A stretch of 64,000 nucleotides of DNA, from positions 664,001-728,000 of the forward strand of contig CALNXK010000009.1 in NCBI GenBank assembly GCA_942486035.1. The letters are read 5' to 3'. Of the stretch, positions 37,001 through 48,021 are shown piece by piece. The notes under the pieces were generated by a model. The model was not told where the DNA came from and did no database searches. It saw only the letters and a list, made by a program, of their open reading frames with translations. Source of the stretch: Porites lobata. Taxonomy: Eukaryota; Cnidaria; Anthozoa; Scleractinia; Poritidae. A program made the translations under genes and the position numbers. How positions within the stretch are numbered: the stretch's first letter is position 1; each line of letters begins with the position of its first letter.

Positions 37001-40000
37001 GAATCTCTCCTTTTGTAACCAGTAAGGGCTGGTTTCCTCCGATATAGCTTACGAAAAACAGACATATTCACTTTTTAGCTTACCGATTCTAAATTTTGCT
37101 TTAAAGGATCAATTGAAAATGTTCGAGAACGAGTATTCGAGACAAGAAGACTCGTACAAACAACGAATAGCCGACCTCGAGGAAGAAAAAGAGCAACTGC
37201 AGGTCAGGATACGTAGCGCTTCTTTGCTATAGTGTATTACGGCTGTCTAGTTCGTTGTATTACTACTTTTAAGGCGTCCTTTTTGCCATTAAACTTAACG
37301 TTAGCTAAGAAATTACTTGCAAGCGACAAAATGGAAGCTTTAGGCTAAAACAATGCGTTCCTTAGCATAATATCAAGCGTTACAAATGACAACTCTGATG
37401 AACTTTAAAAAACGTTTAGGCTAAGAAGTTTTTCAAAAATCTCAATTGCCATCCGTTTTAATCGTCTTCATTTGGGCCGTCCGTACGATCTTTTGTATTT
37501 ACGGTGTTACTCGTAACTTCTTTTATTGTCTTGAGGCGTTATTTTCGTTTGATTAAATATGGTGGCAGTCCCCATGCTTTTTGGTAATGTCGTGATTCGG
37601 CCTCTTCAAATGTTTAACATTGAATTTCGTTATAGTGCGTTCTTTCCATTGGTTTGTGTTGTATTTACGTAGGTTTGGTATAGTGTAGTACCTTAGAACT
37701 TATATGATAATCAAATTAATTCATGGCGTCTTTGCTTGTAAGAAAATCGTACTCGCTCACCACCCCTGATACAATCTTTATGTATCGTGTAATGTATTGC
37801 ATCGTACCGTTATAATTATAATTCCTTGTCAGTATTGTGTTTTCGTTATTCGTGCTCAGGCATAAGATTTTTAAAAATGCTAAAAGTTGTATTTATTTGC
37901 AGAGCGAACTAATGTCAAAAGCGGAGGAGAACAGACATGTTTCTCTGTGTTTAGAGGACGCCATGAAAGAGACAAATGAGCTTAAAAGCCAAGTAAGTTG
38001 CAACAGGGACGGATGTCATTGATGATATATCCCTTTTTCATTTTCATACTTTGGTGTGGCTTTGCTGCGGCTTTTTATTGGTCATTAGATGTTGCACGAA
38101 AATTTGGTGAATGTGTATTTGTCTGTTATCTGTTTATGACTTATCGAATGAAAAGTGACGGATTATCCTAGTAACAAATATGAATAACTTGCAAAGTCGT
38201 ATAAAGCTTCTTACATGTTTTAAAGAAATAGAAAATTTTGAACTCTATAAACACCAGTGGATGAAGTAAATCATTTTTTTTAACAGTGAATATAGCATAG
38301 TATTATTTAAATTAACAAAACTAATAAAATGAAGATAAAGTTAAACACTTCCATGAAACGTAACCTCGCTGATTGGTCTAAGCTAAAATATGTGGAATAA
38401 ATGGCTCTAAACGTTCGTATCTAATTGGTTAATGTGTTGATCACGTTATAGCATTGTGTGCTCTTTTCACCACCATATTTTCAGATCGCAAAATTTGAGG
38501 AAAATCTAAAGGAGAAAAATGATCTTTTAACTTGCTTTAAAGAAAATAAGGTGAGAATAAATGTTGGAAAAAGCGTCATAGAAGTTAAATGTTCTAAATA
38601 CAACAGAGCTTAACAGAAAACCCGTTAGGAATTAGAGCTTGTATTGACCAGAATCCCTTATGCGAAACATTGACACTTAAGTTATTACAACTCACGCTTT
38701 AAAGAAGATGTTCTTGTAGTTGGCTTTCGAGCAAGCTGTCGGCTTGGGGTGTGGAGAATAGTGGGAAAGAAAGCGAATCCCCACCCCCCCTCCCCATCAC
38801 CACTTCCTCTCCCTACCCAATCCCTGAGTTGAGAAATTGCACGTACACCAGCTGAGGCTGACGTTGATTTTACATTCCTGACGTCACCTCCTCTGAAGTC
38901 ACATTGATCGTTAAATCCCAGTCAATCGGAAACCAGTGCTTATCCGGACGAATACTGAATGGACAGAATTTGGCCTGGAAATACACTCTCTAGAAATGTA
39001 AAATTGTCGATATTTTAAAATTGATATTTGGTTTTAGAGGCGATGAATCAATTATTGTTTAAATAAGTCCAGCTAAATTACTTGTTTTACTCTATTAGCT
39101 GAATAGGTAATTCATATATCATTGCTAAACCTTAAACGTTAAATTTCTGCTTACCTCTAAAATTATGAATCACTGTGAACGTAAGGCTAGATCTTTTCCG
39201 TGCGCAAACTCATAAGACAACTTTTTTTTTCTCTCTAAATCACAGCTTGATTCGCCCTCTCATTTTACAAGTAATCTGAGCCCTGAAGCTGTGGAAAACC
39301 TCAAACAAGAACTAAGTAGCACTAAGGTAACGCTTCACTTAGACTACCAGCAGTCTTTCTTTTTTCTTGGTCCGTCGAGCAAAACGCGCGAGACACGCAA
39401 ATGACCACGCGCGTGACTGGGCGCGAGACGCTTTTTTTATCTTCTCGGGCTGCCTCGCTCGTCGACGCTCCCGCGAGCGTGCACTCCTCTCACTAAATCT
39501 GAACAAAAAAGAGAGACTGCTCGCAGACTACTCTTCACTTATTTTGATGTTTTGTGGAAATGCTTTTCATTGCAACTGCAGAAAGAGAAAAGTTGCTTTT
39601 TTTTGTCAGTTATCAGTGTCTGTAGAAGTAAGTTTTTGTTACTAAATATTCTAATCTTATATGCCTCCATAATTTGTCTTTAACAGGCCCGTTACCAGTA
39701 CGCAGAAGATGTTCTCAAACAAAGGTAAAATTGTCGATAAGTTCATGGGGTATTCATCATTCCTTGTTTCTTTCTGCTCTCGCGGCATGATTCGTCCTTC
39801 AAGACAAATAGACTTGTTATAAACTAGGGGCTTTAGAATGAAACAAAATTATCGCTTCCAAGCTACATCAGTTCGCGAAGAAATGGCCTGTCACTAAAAA
39901 GTGCATATCATCGTTGGTAGATTTTAAAGCCCCCTGCCCCGCGCCTTTTATTGGCCCATCTACCTGTAAACAAAAAAATACATCCTATTGAAAGCCCCCC

Positions 40001-43000
40001 TCTAGCTTGTATCAAAATGTTAACGTTTTGAGGTTTTTTAATTAAATACCAGTAAGTGCAAAACCTATTTTGATCAGCACTGCTAAAGCTTGTTTCAAAG
40101 CCCTTTTTCCATTTCGGTTATAAGCTCCCCTAGGATATAAGCCCCTCCGTTTATAAGGCCCCCTCGGATGTAAGCCCCTCCGGTTATAAGCCCCCCCGTT
40201 TATAAGCCGTCCTAAAACCCCTTAGTTACGAAAATGATTAAGCCCAGGGCTTATAAGCGGTAGTTTACGGTGTCGATTGAAGCATCGTTGTATTGACGCA
40301 GGCACTCAACTAAAATACAGAGCTTAAATACAGAGGCGAGGCAAATTAAAAATCAGGCAGGATGGGAAAACGGTAGTTTACAAGATGGCTTTCTCTAGCA
40401 CTGAGTTTGGTCTCTCATAGACTTTTACTGGTTCAAGCATTCCGCGTGGGAAGTTGCTATGGTTGCTTAAGTTTCATAATTGAGGTATTATTGTTAAGGC
40501 GGGCTCCTTCTTTGTTCTCGCAGGGAAAAGACGATTGCCGACCTCAGACAAACAGTTGCAGAGAAGGAGGAATTACTAAATCGTTCAACAACTAAAGTTG
40601 GTTGACTCACTGACCGCCGAACTTCCTATAAATATCATCATAGCCTGAATATTTGTATAAATATAATACCATCATCAGAGGCTGGAAAATTGGCGATAAA
40701 GTGTTGGAAACATAGTCTCAAATGCATTTCATTTTTCACATTATTAAAAGAGCGATAGATATGCCCAATTTATTTTCCCTTTAGAGAGTTCCTTGTAATT
40801 CTGTTTTGAATTTTTATGAGTTAAGTGGATGCCGCTTTTTCGTTTCGCTTTTCCATTTCCGTGCGTCCAATTTATATCGTAGGAAAAGATTATTACCATA
40901 AAACCCCGCAACTAAGAACCTGGCTTTTAAGAACCTGTTAGGCTGCCATTTAGGCCCCCTCTTTACAAGAACCTGTTTAGCCCAAATTTTTCTTATTTTC
41001 TAAAATTTATAAAAACAATTCTATACACTTGTGCAAATACAATAAGTCAACATTGAGGATCCTCTTTGGAGATGTGTGTCTTATCCCTCCAACTGCAATA
41101 CAGTGGTGTTCAGATAAAATGTAAGGAATAAGCTAAATAGACTAAATAAACTGTTTAGGCTAACTTAGGAAAATGTAGGTTCTTAGTCGCGGGTTTGTAC
41201 TGTATGCCATTATGACTTACAGGCCATTTTTCTTGTCTTGTGCTTAGGTACAATCGAATATACGTGGGAAAACAAGGTTGGAAATTGAATTCAAAAATGC
41301 ACTTTTGTTTTCTTCCTAGATTAGACAGTATGAAGAAAATAACAGATTTATAGCAAATGATAGGATATATTTTTCAGAGAACAGAGGTAAGAAGGCGTTA
41401 TTTATGACACAGTTTTCGTTTTATCGCAAAACATTTACCTTATGATAATGTTATTGTTGGTATTTGCCTTATCTGATTTCTATATATTTCTCTTTATAAG
41501 ACTCCCAAAAGGTGATTTCAAATTTAAAGATAAGAATAAAAGAACTGGAAGAGCAACTCCAAGAAAGAGAGGTAACGTATCAGTTGACTCATCTAGGTTT
41601 TTGCACAATGGTTCTAGATTTGTTCGTTTTCTCTCCCTTCTCTCTTCTGCAGTGCGGATGGAACTTTTTTAAACTTTGCAAGGAATTGACCCTTCCGCGG
41701 TTTTTTCCAACTTTTGACATGGACCAGTTAGGGAAAATCCTTCGGCCCGAAGGATTTTCCCTATGGAAAAGGCGTCTTAATATTAGTAAACTTGCGGCAA
41801 GTTTGAAATTGATAGGTCTAAAGCGAGCGACGACATAGCTCCGCAAAGCTGCAAAAATTTACAGACGATTGTACCGGGTGGGGAGCAAGTTTGTAACCTC
41901 CGACCGTACAAATTTTTGTAAAATTTCGCGACTCTGAGGAGCTATATCTTATGTTACTTTTCAACAAATCACTTTCAAAATTGGCAATTTCACTAATCTT
42001 AAGACGCTTTTTCCAGCAGAGTCGACGGATTTTCCCTGACCTGCCCATGAAAAAAGTTGAAAAAAAAAACCGTGGAAAGGTCGATTCATCTGTTCAACTT
42101 GGCTGTCCTTGGCTATTTGAGTATAAGAGTTTGTCACGTACATCTTTACAGATAGCTAAATGCTCAGTAATTATCGTAAACTTTATTAATTCCCTAACGC
42201 GGCACTGGTTTTTTTCTCTTGCTATTAGATGCTTCAACTGGATGAGAATGAGGTTAGTCTCTTTAATCTTCCATAATCCTCTCTATGATAATTATCCAGC
42301 AATTTACTCAGTAAGGTCATCGAATTGAGGTCAGTCTCCTGTTAAAAGTAGTTTGATTAATAGACCTTTCCACGTTTTTTTTTAACTTTTGACATGGACA
42401 AGTTAGGGAAATACTATCTACACTGGAAAAAGCACCTGTAAGTAGCTGCAAGAAAGGTTGCGAAGTTTGAAAGTGATTTGTTGAAAACTAACGAAGATAT
42501 CTCTCCTCAAAGTCGCGAAATTTTACAGACGTTTGTATAGTGGCGGGTGAGGGCGGGGGGGGGCATAAATATGCAAACGTCTTGCAAACGTCTGTAAATT
42601 TTCGCAACTTTGCGGACCTATATCTTCGCTCATTTAAGACGTATCACTTTCAAACTTGGTAAGTTTCGTAATTTTAAGGCGCTCTTTGTAGTGGTGTCGA
42701 CGGATTCACACTAACTGGTCCTTGTTAGAAGTTGCCGAAAAAAATCTATCGTGGAAGGGTCTGTTTTTTACCCCTTTAAGCGTGGGTCATTATCACGATG
42801 ACACAGTTAAAGTGATTTGACATACATGCTGTGGTTTGTGTAATTTTATCCGTGGTTAAAAAATTATTTTCCTCTGTGTTTGGGTATATATATATGATGA
42901 TGAGTTTGAAACAAAGGGAAAGTAAATTTAGGCTAAGAATTTAGAGTGAGTGTGTCACAAGACCAATCAATTAGTCTGTCAATCAGTCTAACAATCATTC

Positions 43001-46000
43001 AATCAACCAATCGCCCGGTTATTTCTTAACTACAGGTTTCTCTTTTTAAGGCGGCTGAGGACGAATTCGGTTTTATTAAAAAAATATTCGATAGAGTAAA
43101 TTAGTTACCATATTTCGTTTCTCAACAGCTGCGTGACCTTAGAAAAGATAACAGTAGACTTGAAACAGATCTTGAAGACAAGGATAAGGTAACATGATGG
43201 CTCCAAGGGCCGGTTAGATATCACAATGTAATCTTTGAATTTCATTTCAGTCTCTTTTTCAGCTTTTCAACTCTTCTCTATCATTTTTTCTGTTGTTGCT
43301 AATGTGCATCCTGGGTGGAGACTGTGTCGTCTTAAAGGGAACCTCCACTTCAACAAAAAGATAATTTTAAATCACAGGAAATAACTGTTACAGTCAAGTC
43401 AATCTAAAATATTTTTAAAGAAAGCGTTTGTATCCGAAAGAAATAACTTTTAGATTCGCCTATTTTTGTTTTCAAATTTTGCGGGCGTCGCCATCTTGAA
43501 TAATTGTGACGTGTAATGGTTGCCCTATTGTTATTAAACAAAAGCTCTTTGTGTCAGAACAATAGAGCAACCGTAACACGTCACAATTATTCAAGATGGC
43601 GGCGCCCGCGAAATTTGAAAGTGAAAATAAGCGATTTTAAAATTCACTTTTCCTGATATAAACACTTTTTTAAGACAAATTTCGAACAAATTTGTTTATC
43701 AACATAATTTTATTCGATTTAAACTTATTCTGTAGTAAGAGTGGAGGTTCCCTTTAATAGGCCCTTTGCAGCTTTCCATTCACGTGGTGCAAAACCGCCA
43801 TGTTGGGACGCAAAAGTCGCACTGGGGCAAGACCAACAAAAGGCAACATAATTTTAAATGGTAATTTCCTTTGTTGGTCTTGCCCCAGTGCGACTTTTGC
43901 GTCCCAACATGGCGGTTTTGCACCACGTGAAGGGAAAGCTGCAAAGGGCCTATCCATGTTGAATTCGCGGTACGTTATGATATCTAGAGTCATGTTTCGT
44001 ATATTTCTCTGCAGAAAATAAAACTTCTTCAGGCTAAAATAATCGAGTTGAAGAAGGCTTTTCAGCGGGAACTGGTAAGGGTTGGTTTGTTGTTATTAAC
44101 ATATTATGGTTGTTTCTTGGCGTGTTTGCTGGCTTTTCACGTTTTGTCAAACCTGTGCCATGATAGAGATGTGAAGGTGAATTTTGAGCCTGGTGAATAC
44201 ATGAGAAAGACGATGTTTCAGTCAGTGACACAGGCGGCTCAGAGGAAAAAAATCGAGTTCTCGTAATAGGAGTCGAACGTATGACCTTCTGGTTACCAGT
44301 CTCTGTAGCTAGTCTAGTCTTCTGTAGCTCAGTGGTAGAGCGGAATGATGCCGCCCTACCAATGAGCTACAGAAGACTAGGACTGGTTTGATTCGTGGGT
44401 GATAAAACGCGCGATATCGCTTTGCAACTAGTTTGGCAGCAATGTTACAAAACAAGCTGCACTTTTTCTTGCCCTTTTTACTTTAGCTTTCGACATCATG
44501 TATTCATTCAAATACCAGCATTTCCAAGTTCCTGTTTGATCGAGAATGGTAGACGAGGATTGATGTAGTGGATACAGTTCTACTGATTCGTTGTTTATTT
44601 TATTTTTTTATTTGAAATCTGTCAATCCAAAACTAGTATTTCCAGATTCCAACTCCAGGGCTCGAAGTTAACTTTTTAGTGCACTTGCAAAGTTTCACTG
44701 TTAAGATCGATTTTTTTGCACTAGCAAATTGGTGAGACCACAAGCGAATTCTTTTCCTTTGAATTCAAAACGAATTATCAGTAAAATCGTTATCTCAAGA
44801 CCACCGGGAACTCATTTCGGTGAACGGACGAGGAAATAACTTACTGTTTACTTTTTGCTTTCGAACAGCTTTCTCCAAATGTTTGGGAGACATGGATGAT
44901 TCTAACTCGCAAACGTTTACAAGTGGATATTTTTCTCACTCGCAGATTATCAAAATCACTCGCATTTTGCAAGTTTGCGAGCGTTAATTTCGAGCCCTGA
45001 TTACTCGATCGGGAATGGTAGACGGGGATTCACGTAGTGGATGCGGTACTATTGAATAGTTAGTTATTTCATTTATTTATTTAAAACCTGTCAATCTTTT
45101 CCAGAAAATGACAGCCCCTGAGGGTGAGGGTACAGAGAGAAGAAGTCCTGGCACACCTAACGGTGACGTCATGGTCCATAGCGATGAAGAAAGAGAAAGA
45201 TATGATTATCTCGAAACTAATTTTAAGTATCCTTTGATGTTTATTGTTATTTCAAGCATGTGGGTCACTTAAGTGTTACCTTGGTACATTGTACTGTTAT
45301 AGCATAACATAGGGGTCTAGGCATCATTGCCGGTGGGTGCTGTTTATTGGCGACATAATTAGTGCGCCAGACGGGCTTCTTTAAATGTCCCGTAAACCAT
45401 ACAGACAGTTCGGGTTTGTTTGTCTTTTTGTTGGGTGATCCATTAGTTAAAAAGACTTTTTCGTCAGGTAGTTAAGTATTCGATCAAGCTTTCAATTTTT
45501 TATCAATGAATGAACGAAAGAATCAGTCAATCAGTCAATCAAATAAAACCGTTGGTAGACTTTTGTTAATGAATTACGCAATTGATAATATTATGGATAG
45601 GACAGTGACTAAACCAGTACATTGTGCTCACCTTAATTCACATGAAGATACTTAAAACATGTCGTTTTGAAGTATATGTGCAGCTCAAACAAGCAGGTAA
45701 TCTTGGTTTTCTTCTGTCGAATTTTTAAGAAGTCCTGAATCTTGGTGCCGCTCTGTTCTGTTAATCGCAAATTGTAAATATCTTACTATCCACTCCCTTC
45801 AACGCTTTTCAGAGATAAAATTTACAGCACTGGCTGAGGGATTTTTGCCGACTGCTTGTGATACAGTTTACAAGTAATGACCAGAAATAATGAGGATAAT
45901 GTGATTTTGAATTTGAGATAGACTACCACACTGTGCGAACAGTGTGTGCGTTTTTTAACGTCCCACAGAATTTACTTATACTGTGTAAGGGTTGTGAGAC

Positions 46001-46429
46001 GGAATCAAAGGTTTATCGTCATATGCTGAAAGCCTAGAACGTTCCGTCTGATCGTTTGCAGATGTCATTACAAAGGCAGAACTTCTCCTCATTTATCAAA
46101 AGACCCCGAGTGTTGGTTCCGGCCGGGGTTTGATCCAGCGGCCCTTTCCCGCTCCGCAGACCGGCGCTCATACAATTGAAGTTCATTAGGCCGCCGCAGT
46201 CCATAGGACAGCACTTTGTGGCGCCCTTAATTGGTGTTATACTACTCTACTTTTGTTCTCTCATTTCCAGTCTCGCCAGTTGATTAATGTGATTGGTCAT
46301 TTACTGAGATTCACGCCCAGAGAGCTAACATGCGTCAATGAGGCAGTGGAGTGGAAGGTTTGTGTCGAAAGCGAGTTGTTTGGTCAGCTCAAAAGTACGC
46401 CTTGTTTTAGTTACTTTAGTTGTTCATGA
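25036..46429 (+). CDS. GOLGA1: Golgin-97-like coiled-coil GRIP protein, 30 exons (about 838 aa)
   Basis: A trans-Golgi tether recruited by ARL1 through its GRIP domain. Exons: 25036-25329, 27068-27155, 28411-28485, 29206-29270, 29581-29613, 30326-30400, 31503-31562, 31974-32062, 32680-32791, 33275-33370, 33744-33817, 34852-34906, 35342-35437, 35879-35974, 36436-36531, 36798-36854, 37107-37202, 37903-37992, 38485-38550, 39246-39326, 39687-39724, 40524-40596, 41320-41386, 41501-41571, 42229-42252, 43129-43188, 44015-44074, 45105-45226, 45648-45696, 46271-46429. All junctions keep frame. The N-terminus MFAKLKQKIAEEE matches the vesicle-capture helix of golgin-97/245. A Ser-rich stretch and a long coiled coil follow. 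The GRIP domain spans the last three exons (NFKYLKHVVLKYM; INVIGHLLRFTPREL), with the ARL1-contacting Tyr. Human golgin-97 is 767 aa. The last 24 codons are provisional: a donor-like GTTTGT at 46358 allows another exon. Confidence 0.88.
26725..26800. repeat. Copy of a dispersed repeat also at 9740-9830
   Basis: GAAAGTAGCT followed by AGTAGCCGGGGGAAATCCTA and CCCTCAGT parallels 9750-9825 in UHMK1 intron 1. The two are related but diverged. No ends resolved. Confidence 0.45.
27311..27755. mobile_element. hAT-like MITE with perfect 8-bp target duplication
   Basis: TATAGGCT is repeated on both sides (27311-27318 and 27748-27755). Between them, 27319-27747 begins CCCAGGGGCCCCACTCAC and ends in its exact reverse complement; the inverted repeats are at least 33 bp. 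An 8-bp duplication fits hAT-type elements. The interior has several copies of a GGGATTTTTTTGGGT motif and no transposase, so it is non-autonomous. It lies in golgin intron 2. Confidence 0.92.
29884..30130. repeat. Probable dispersed repeat in golgin intron 5
   Basis: Starts near TAATCCATTCACACCTGAAC and includes GTTTGTGACATCATGAT and TGGCCAGATGGTGACCA. The last motif also occurs near 4131-4144. Boundaries are not resolved. Confidence 0.4.
34181..34574. mobile_element. MITE with GGGCACCCAACGA ends
   Basis: AAGGGCACCCAACGA at the left mirrors TCGTTGGGTGCCCCT at the right. Flanks TTGACTAC and GTGACTAG could be a decayed 8-bp target duplication. The interior has repeated GAAAATT(C/A)TAGG-type words. 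Golgin intron 11. Confidence 0.7.
35130..35205 (+). mobile_element. SINE fragment, related to the element at 55841
   Basis: GAGAGGTTTTTTTCCCGGAT through AAAAACCAACATTTCTGAAAT parallels the middle of the SINE at 55841-56128. The tRNA-like head is missing, so it is a truncated copy. Golgin intron 12. Confidence 0.65.
35498..35638. mobile_element. MITE with CCCAGTTGTTCAA ends
   Basis: CCCAGTTGTTCAAA at the left mirrors TTTGAACAACTGGG at the right. The interior is built of repeated GGATAGCGCTATCCACCGGAT-type palindromes. Elements of this form are common in cnidarian genomes. Golgin intron 13, 60 bp after the exon. Confidence 0.8.
40105..40270. repeat. ATAAGCCCCTCC-type internal repeats
   Basis: Five or more diverged copies of a TATAAGCCCCTCCG word follow each other. 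The words are like the reverse complement of those in the element at 49174-49494, so both probably come from related families. Golgin intron 21. Confidence 0.6.
40896..41202. mobile_element. TA-flanked element with imperfect inverted ends
   Basis: CCATAAAACCCCGCAACTAA at the left mirrors the right end, whose reverse complement reads CAGTACAAACCCGCGACTAA. Both ends abut TA. It resembles the element at 48022-48438 and the pogo/Tigger group. Golgin intron 22. Confidence 0.65.
41688..42083. mobile_element. Palindromic element, copy 1 (upstream of the microexon)
   Basis: GACCCTTCCGCGGTTTTTT at the left mirrors the right end near 42060-42083 (CCGTGGAAAGGTC). CAACTTTTGACATGGAC faces its diverged complement, and the arms meet at AAATTTTACAGACG-like words. 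It lies in golgin intron 24, upstream of the 24-nt exon. Copy 2 is at 42363-42762. Confidence 0.75.
42229..42252 (+). CDS. GOLGA1: 24-nt microexon of the golgin gene
   Basis: Exon 25 encodes only MLQLDENE. It has a good acceptor (CTCTTGCTATTAG) and donor (GTTAGT), and both borders are phase 0, so skipping it would not shift the frame. The residues continue the coiled coil between QLQERE and LRDLRKDN. No ORF finder would report it. Confidence 0.75.
42363..42762. mobile_element. Palindromic element, copy 2 (downstream of the microexon)
   Basis: GACCTTTCCACG at the left mirrors CGTGGAAGGGTC at the right. The order of words is as in copy 1 (AACTTTTGACATGGAC, AGTTAGGGAAA, AAATTTTACAGACG, GTCGACGGATT). 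Golgin intron 25. Confidence 0.75.
43332..43757. mobile_element. TTAA-flanked palindromic MITE
   Basis: TTAA, then AGGGAACCTCCACT, is exactly mirrored at the right end before another TTAA. Nearly the whole length is an inverted repeat; the centre pair is AACAATAGAGCAACC and its diverged complement. A TTAA target fits piggyBac or Kolobok elements. ATGGCGG lies in the right arm (43596-43602) and its complement in the left. Golgin intron 26. Confidence 0.88.
43758..43952. mobile_element. TA-flanked near-perfect palindrome
   Basis: TAGGCCCTTTGCAGCTTTCC at the left is exactly mirrored at 43933-43952. The arms, about 90 bp each, run through CCGCCATGTTGGGACGC and differ at very few positions. It starts at the base after the TTAA element ends. 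TA at both ends suggests a Tc1/mariner-type target. Confidence 0.88.
44250..44385 (-). mobile_element. tRNA-derived SINE head with an internal inverted duplication
   Basis: On the minus strand the order is TCTGTAGCTCATTGGTAG (A box), an inverted copy of the same 28 bp, then GGTCATACGTTCGACTCC (B box). The two 28-bp arms are 44316-44343 and 44351-44378 and match at 26 positions, around a 7-base loop. Not a functional tRNA gene. Golgin intron 27. Confidence 0.7.
44536..45104. repeat. Direct duplication (about 100 bp) around a hAT-like insertion
   Basis: The block beginning GAATGGTAGACG(A/G)GGATT near 44543 and ending with CTGTCAATC near 44627 recurs at 45009-45095. The second copy leads into the acceptor of golgin exon 28. 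Between them, 44656-44999 starts CAGGGCTCGAAGTTAA and ends TTAATTTCGAGCCCTG, the ends of a hAT-like element. No 8-bp duplication was found. Confidence 0.7.
45920..46205 (-). mobile_element. tRNA-derived SINE
   Basis: Read on the minus strand, a tRNA-like head has a B-box-like GGATCAAACCCCGGC, followed by a body with GATAAATGAGGAGAAGTTCT, CCTTTGTAATGACATCTGCA, ACGATAAACC and GGGACGTTAAAAAACGCACA. This matches the form of SINEs I associate with corals. Golgin intron 29. Confidence 0.65.
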
Positions 46430-48021
46430 TCGCATCTCAAAGCAGAAAGCAGGTTAGATTGACTAACAAACTAAATCTGCAAGTAATTCGCAGTTTTCTC
46501 CTCCATTTTTTTCACTTAAAGTGGGTGGATGTTATTCGTGTGAGTGCTGCTTTCCTCCTTGCACACTGTTTGAGTTTGTTTAGGATGACGGTGTATTGTT
46601 AAATGCTATTGAAGCTCAGATGTGATCGGTGTTTTTTAGAGAAGATAAAGAAATCGCTCTAGTTTCTTTTGTTGGTTTGTTTACTTCTTAAACAAAAGAT
46701 AAAGGTGTAAAATTTCGTCTTCACCGCGCTGCATTAGTTTTTAAGTTATTTTGGCTTATTAAAGGTACCGTAATCGGTCTTGAAGGTGTATGTGTTTCGA
46801 CGTGTTCCCCGCTTTAGTCAAAGTTAGATGTAATCTATTACTTTATGTTCTGATTGGTCAATTGAATTACGTACTCCTTACGTTTAGCCAGTTGAATGAC
46901 AGTGTGATGGATCAATTTAAATTGCTTTTGCTTTTAGAATAAAACTGCTCAACAAAATATTCGGCTTTTTGCACCAATACTTGCTACCTGTCGACCTCAC
47001 GAGTTCCTAAGCGAGTGAGCGAGCGCGAAGTCGCGAGAGGTGGCGCCGGACGAAGGGACATCCACAGGAATCCCAATGTTTTTTAAACCGCACATTTTGT
47101 TTTTATTATATACACGATTCCGCCTTCTGTCCACACGAAACCAGTGACTCCAATCGTTCATCCAAGGCCCATTCGTTTCTTTTAATATGTGGTTTTAAAA
47201 AAACCGGATTTGTGTAAACGGGGCTTTAACCAGCCCATTTCTGTTGTCTTTTTAGCTGCCACTTGATTAGATGTAGGAAAATAGCATTCTTCTCAGTGGT
47301 GAGTACAGGAAGAGTAGATCTCGAGTACTGAAATAACAGTGTTTTTTTGTTCCACAACATTTATTTACTTAATGCGATGGATGGTGATGGTTTATGGTGT
47401 CTGGTTTAAATCCTTTTAAGCTCCAAAAGTGATACTGAGCATTTTAGTAATATTGGTTATTCAGAAGGTAGGTCTCAAGAGTTAAAGCCGATTTTATTTT
47501 AACACAATAAATCATTTCTAAGTTATGCTTAAGTCCAGGCGTGGTGCGTAATGGAGAGATTTAGACTCACGTTTACGGCAAACGGCAAACGCGAGATTCA
47601 AGTGTGCAATTTCTCCAATTAGGAGAGGAGCATGTAAAAGCTGAAAAAAAAACAATCCTCATGGATGAGACTGACATGAAAATACTTATTTTTTTTGTAG
47701 ATAAAGTAAACAGTAAATGGCTAGTAAACGGTAAATAAGTCACGTGGTACAATTAGGCGTTTACGTGATTCTAAATCTCACTAATAATAACTGACGAGTT
47801 ACTGAGGGACTGGTCATACAATGGAGAGTTGCTGTCGCCGTTGTTTTCCAATGTTTTATGTTTTTCAAACTGCTTACCTGGAGTAGAGGAAAATGCATTG
47901 TTATAAGGCTCACTGCGAGTTCCTCCTTTTGCAGATCCAACAGCATCCTGTTTTCCTTCTGCCGACCTTAATACATGGCTTGACGATACTGACCTCAGAC
48001 AAAGCCCTTTTTAATCGCATA

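Noticed and set aside
43332..43952. CRISPR-like or phase-variable inverted repeats
   Set aside because: The host is an animal, and the ends and TTAA/TA flanks are those of transposons.
44316..44378. Possible tRNA gene
   Set aside because: The A-box half is followed by its own reverse complement, so no cloverleaf can form. It is a SINE rearrangement.
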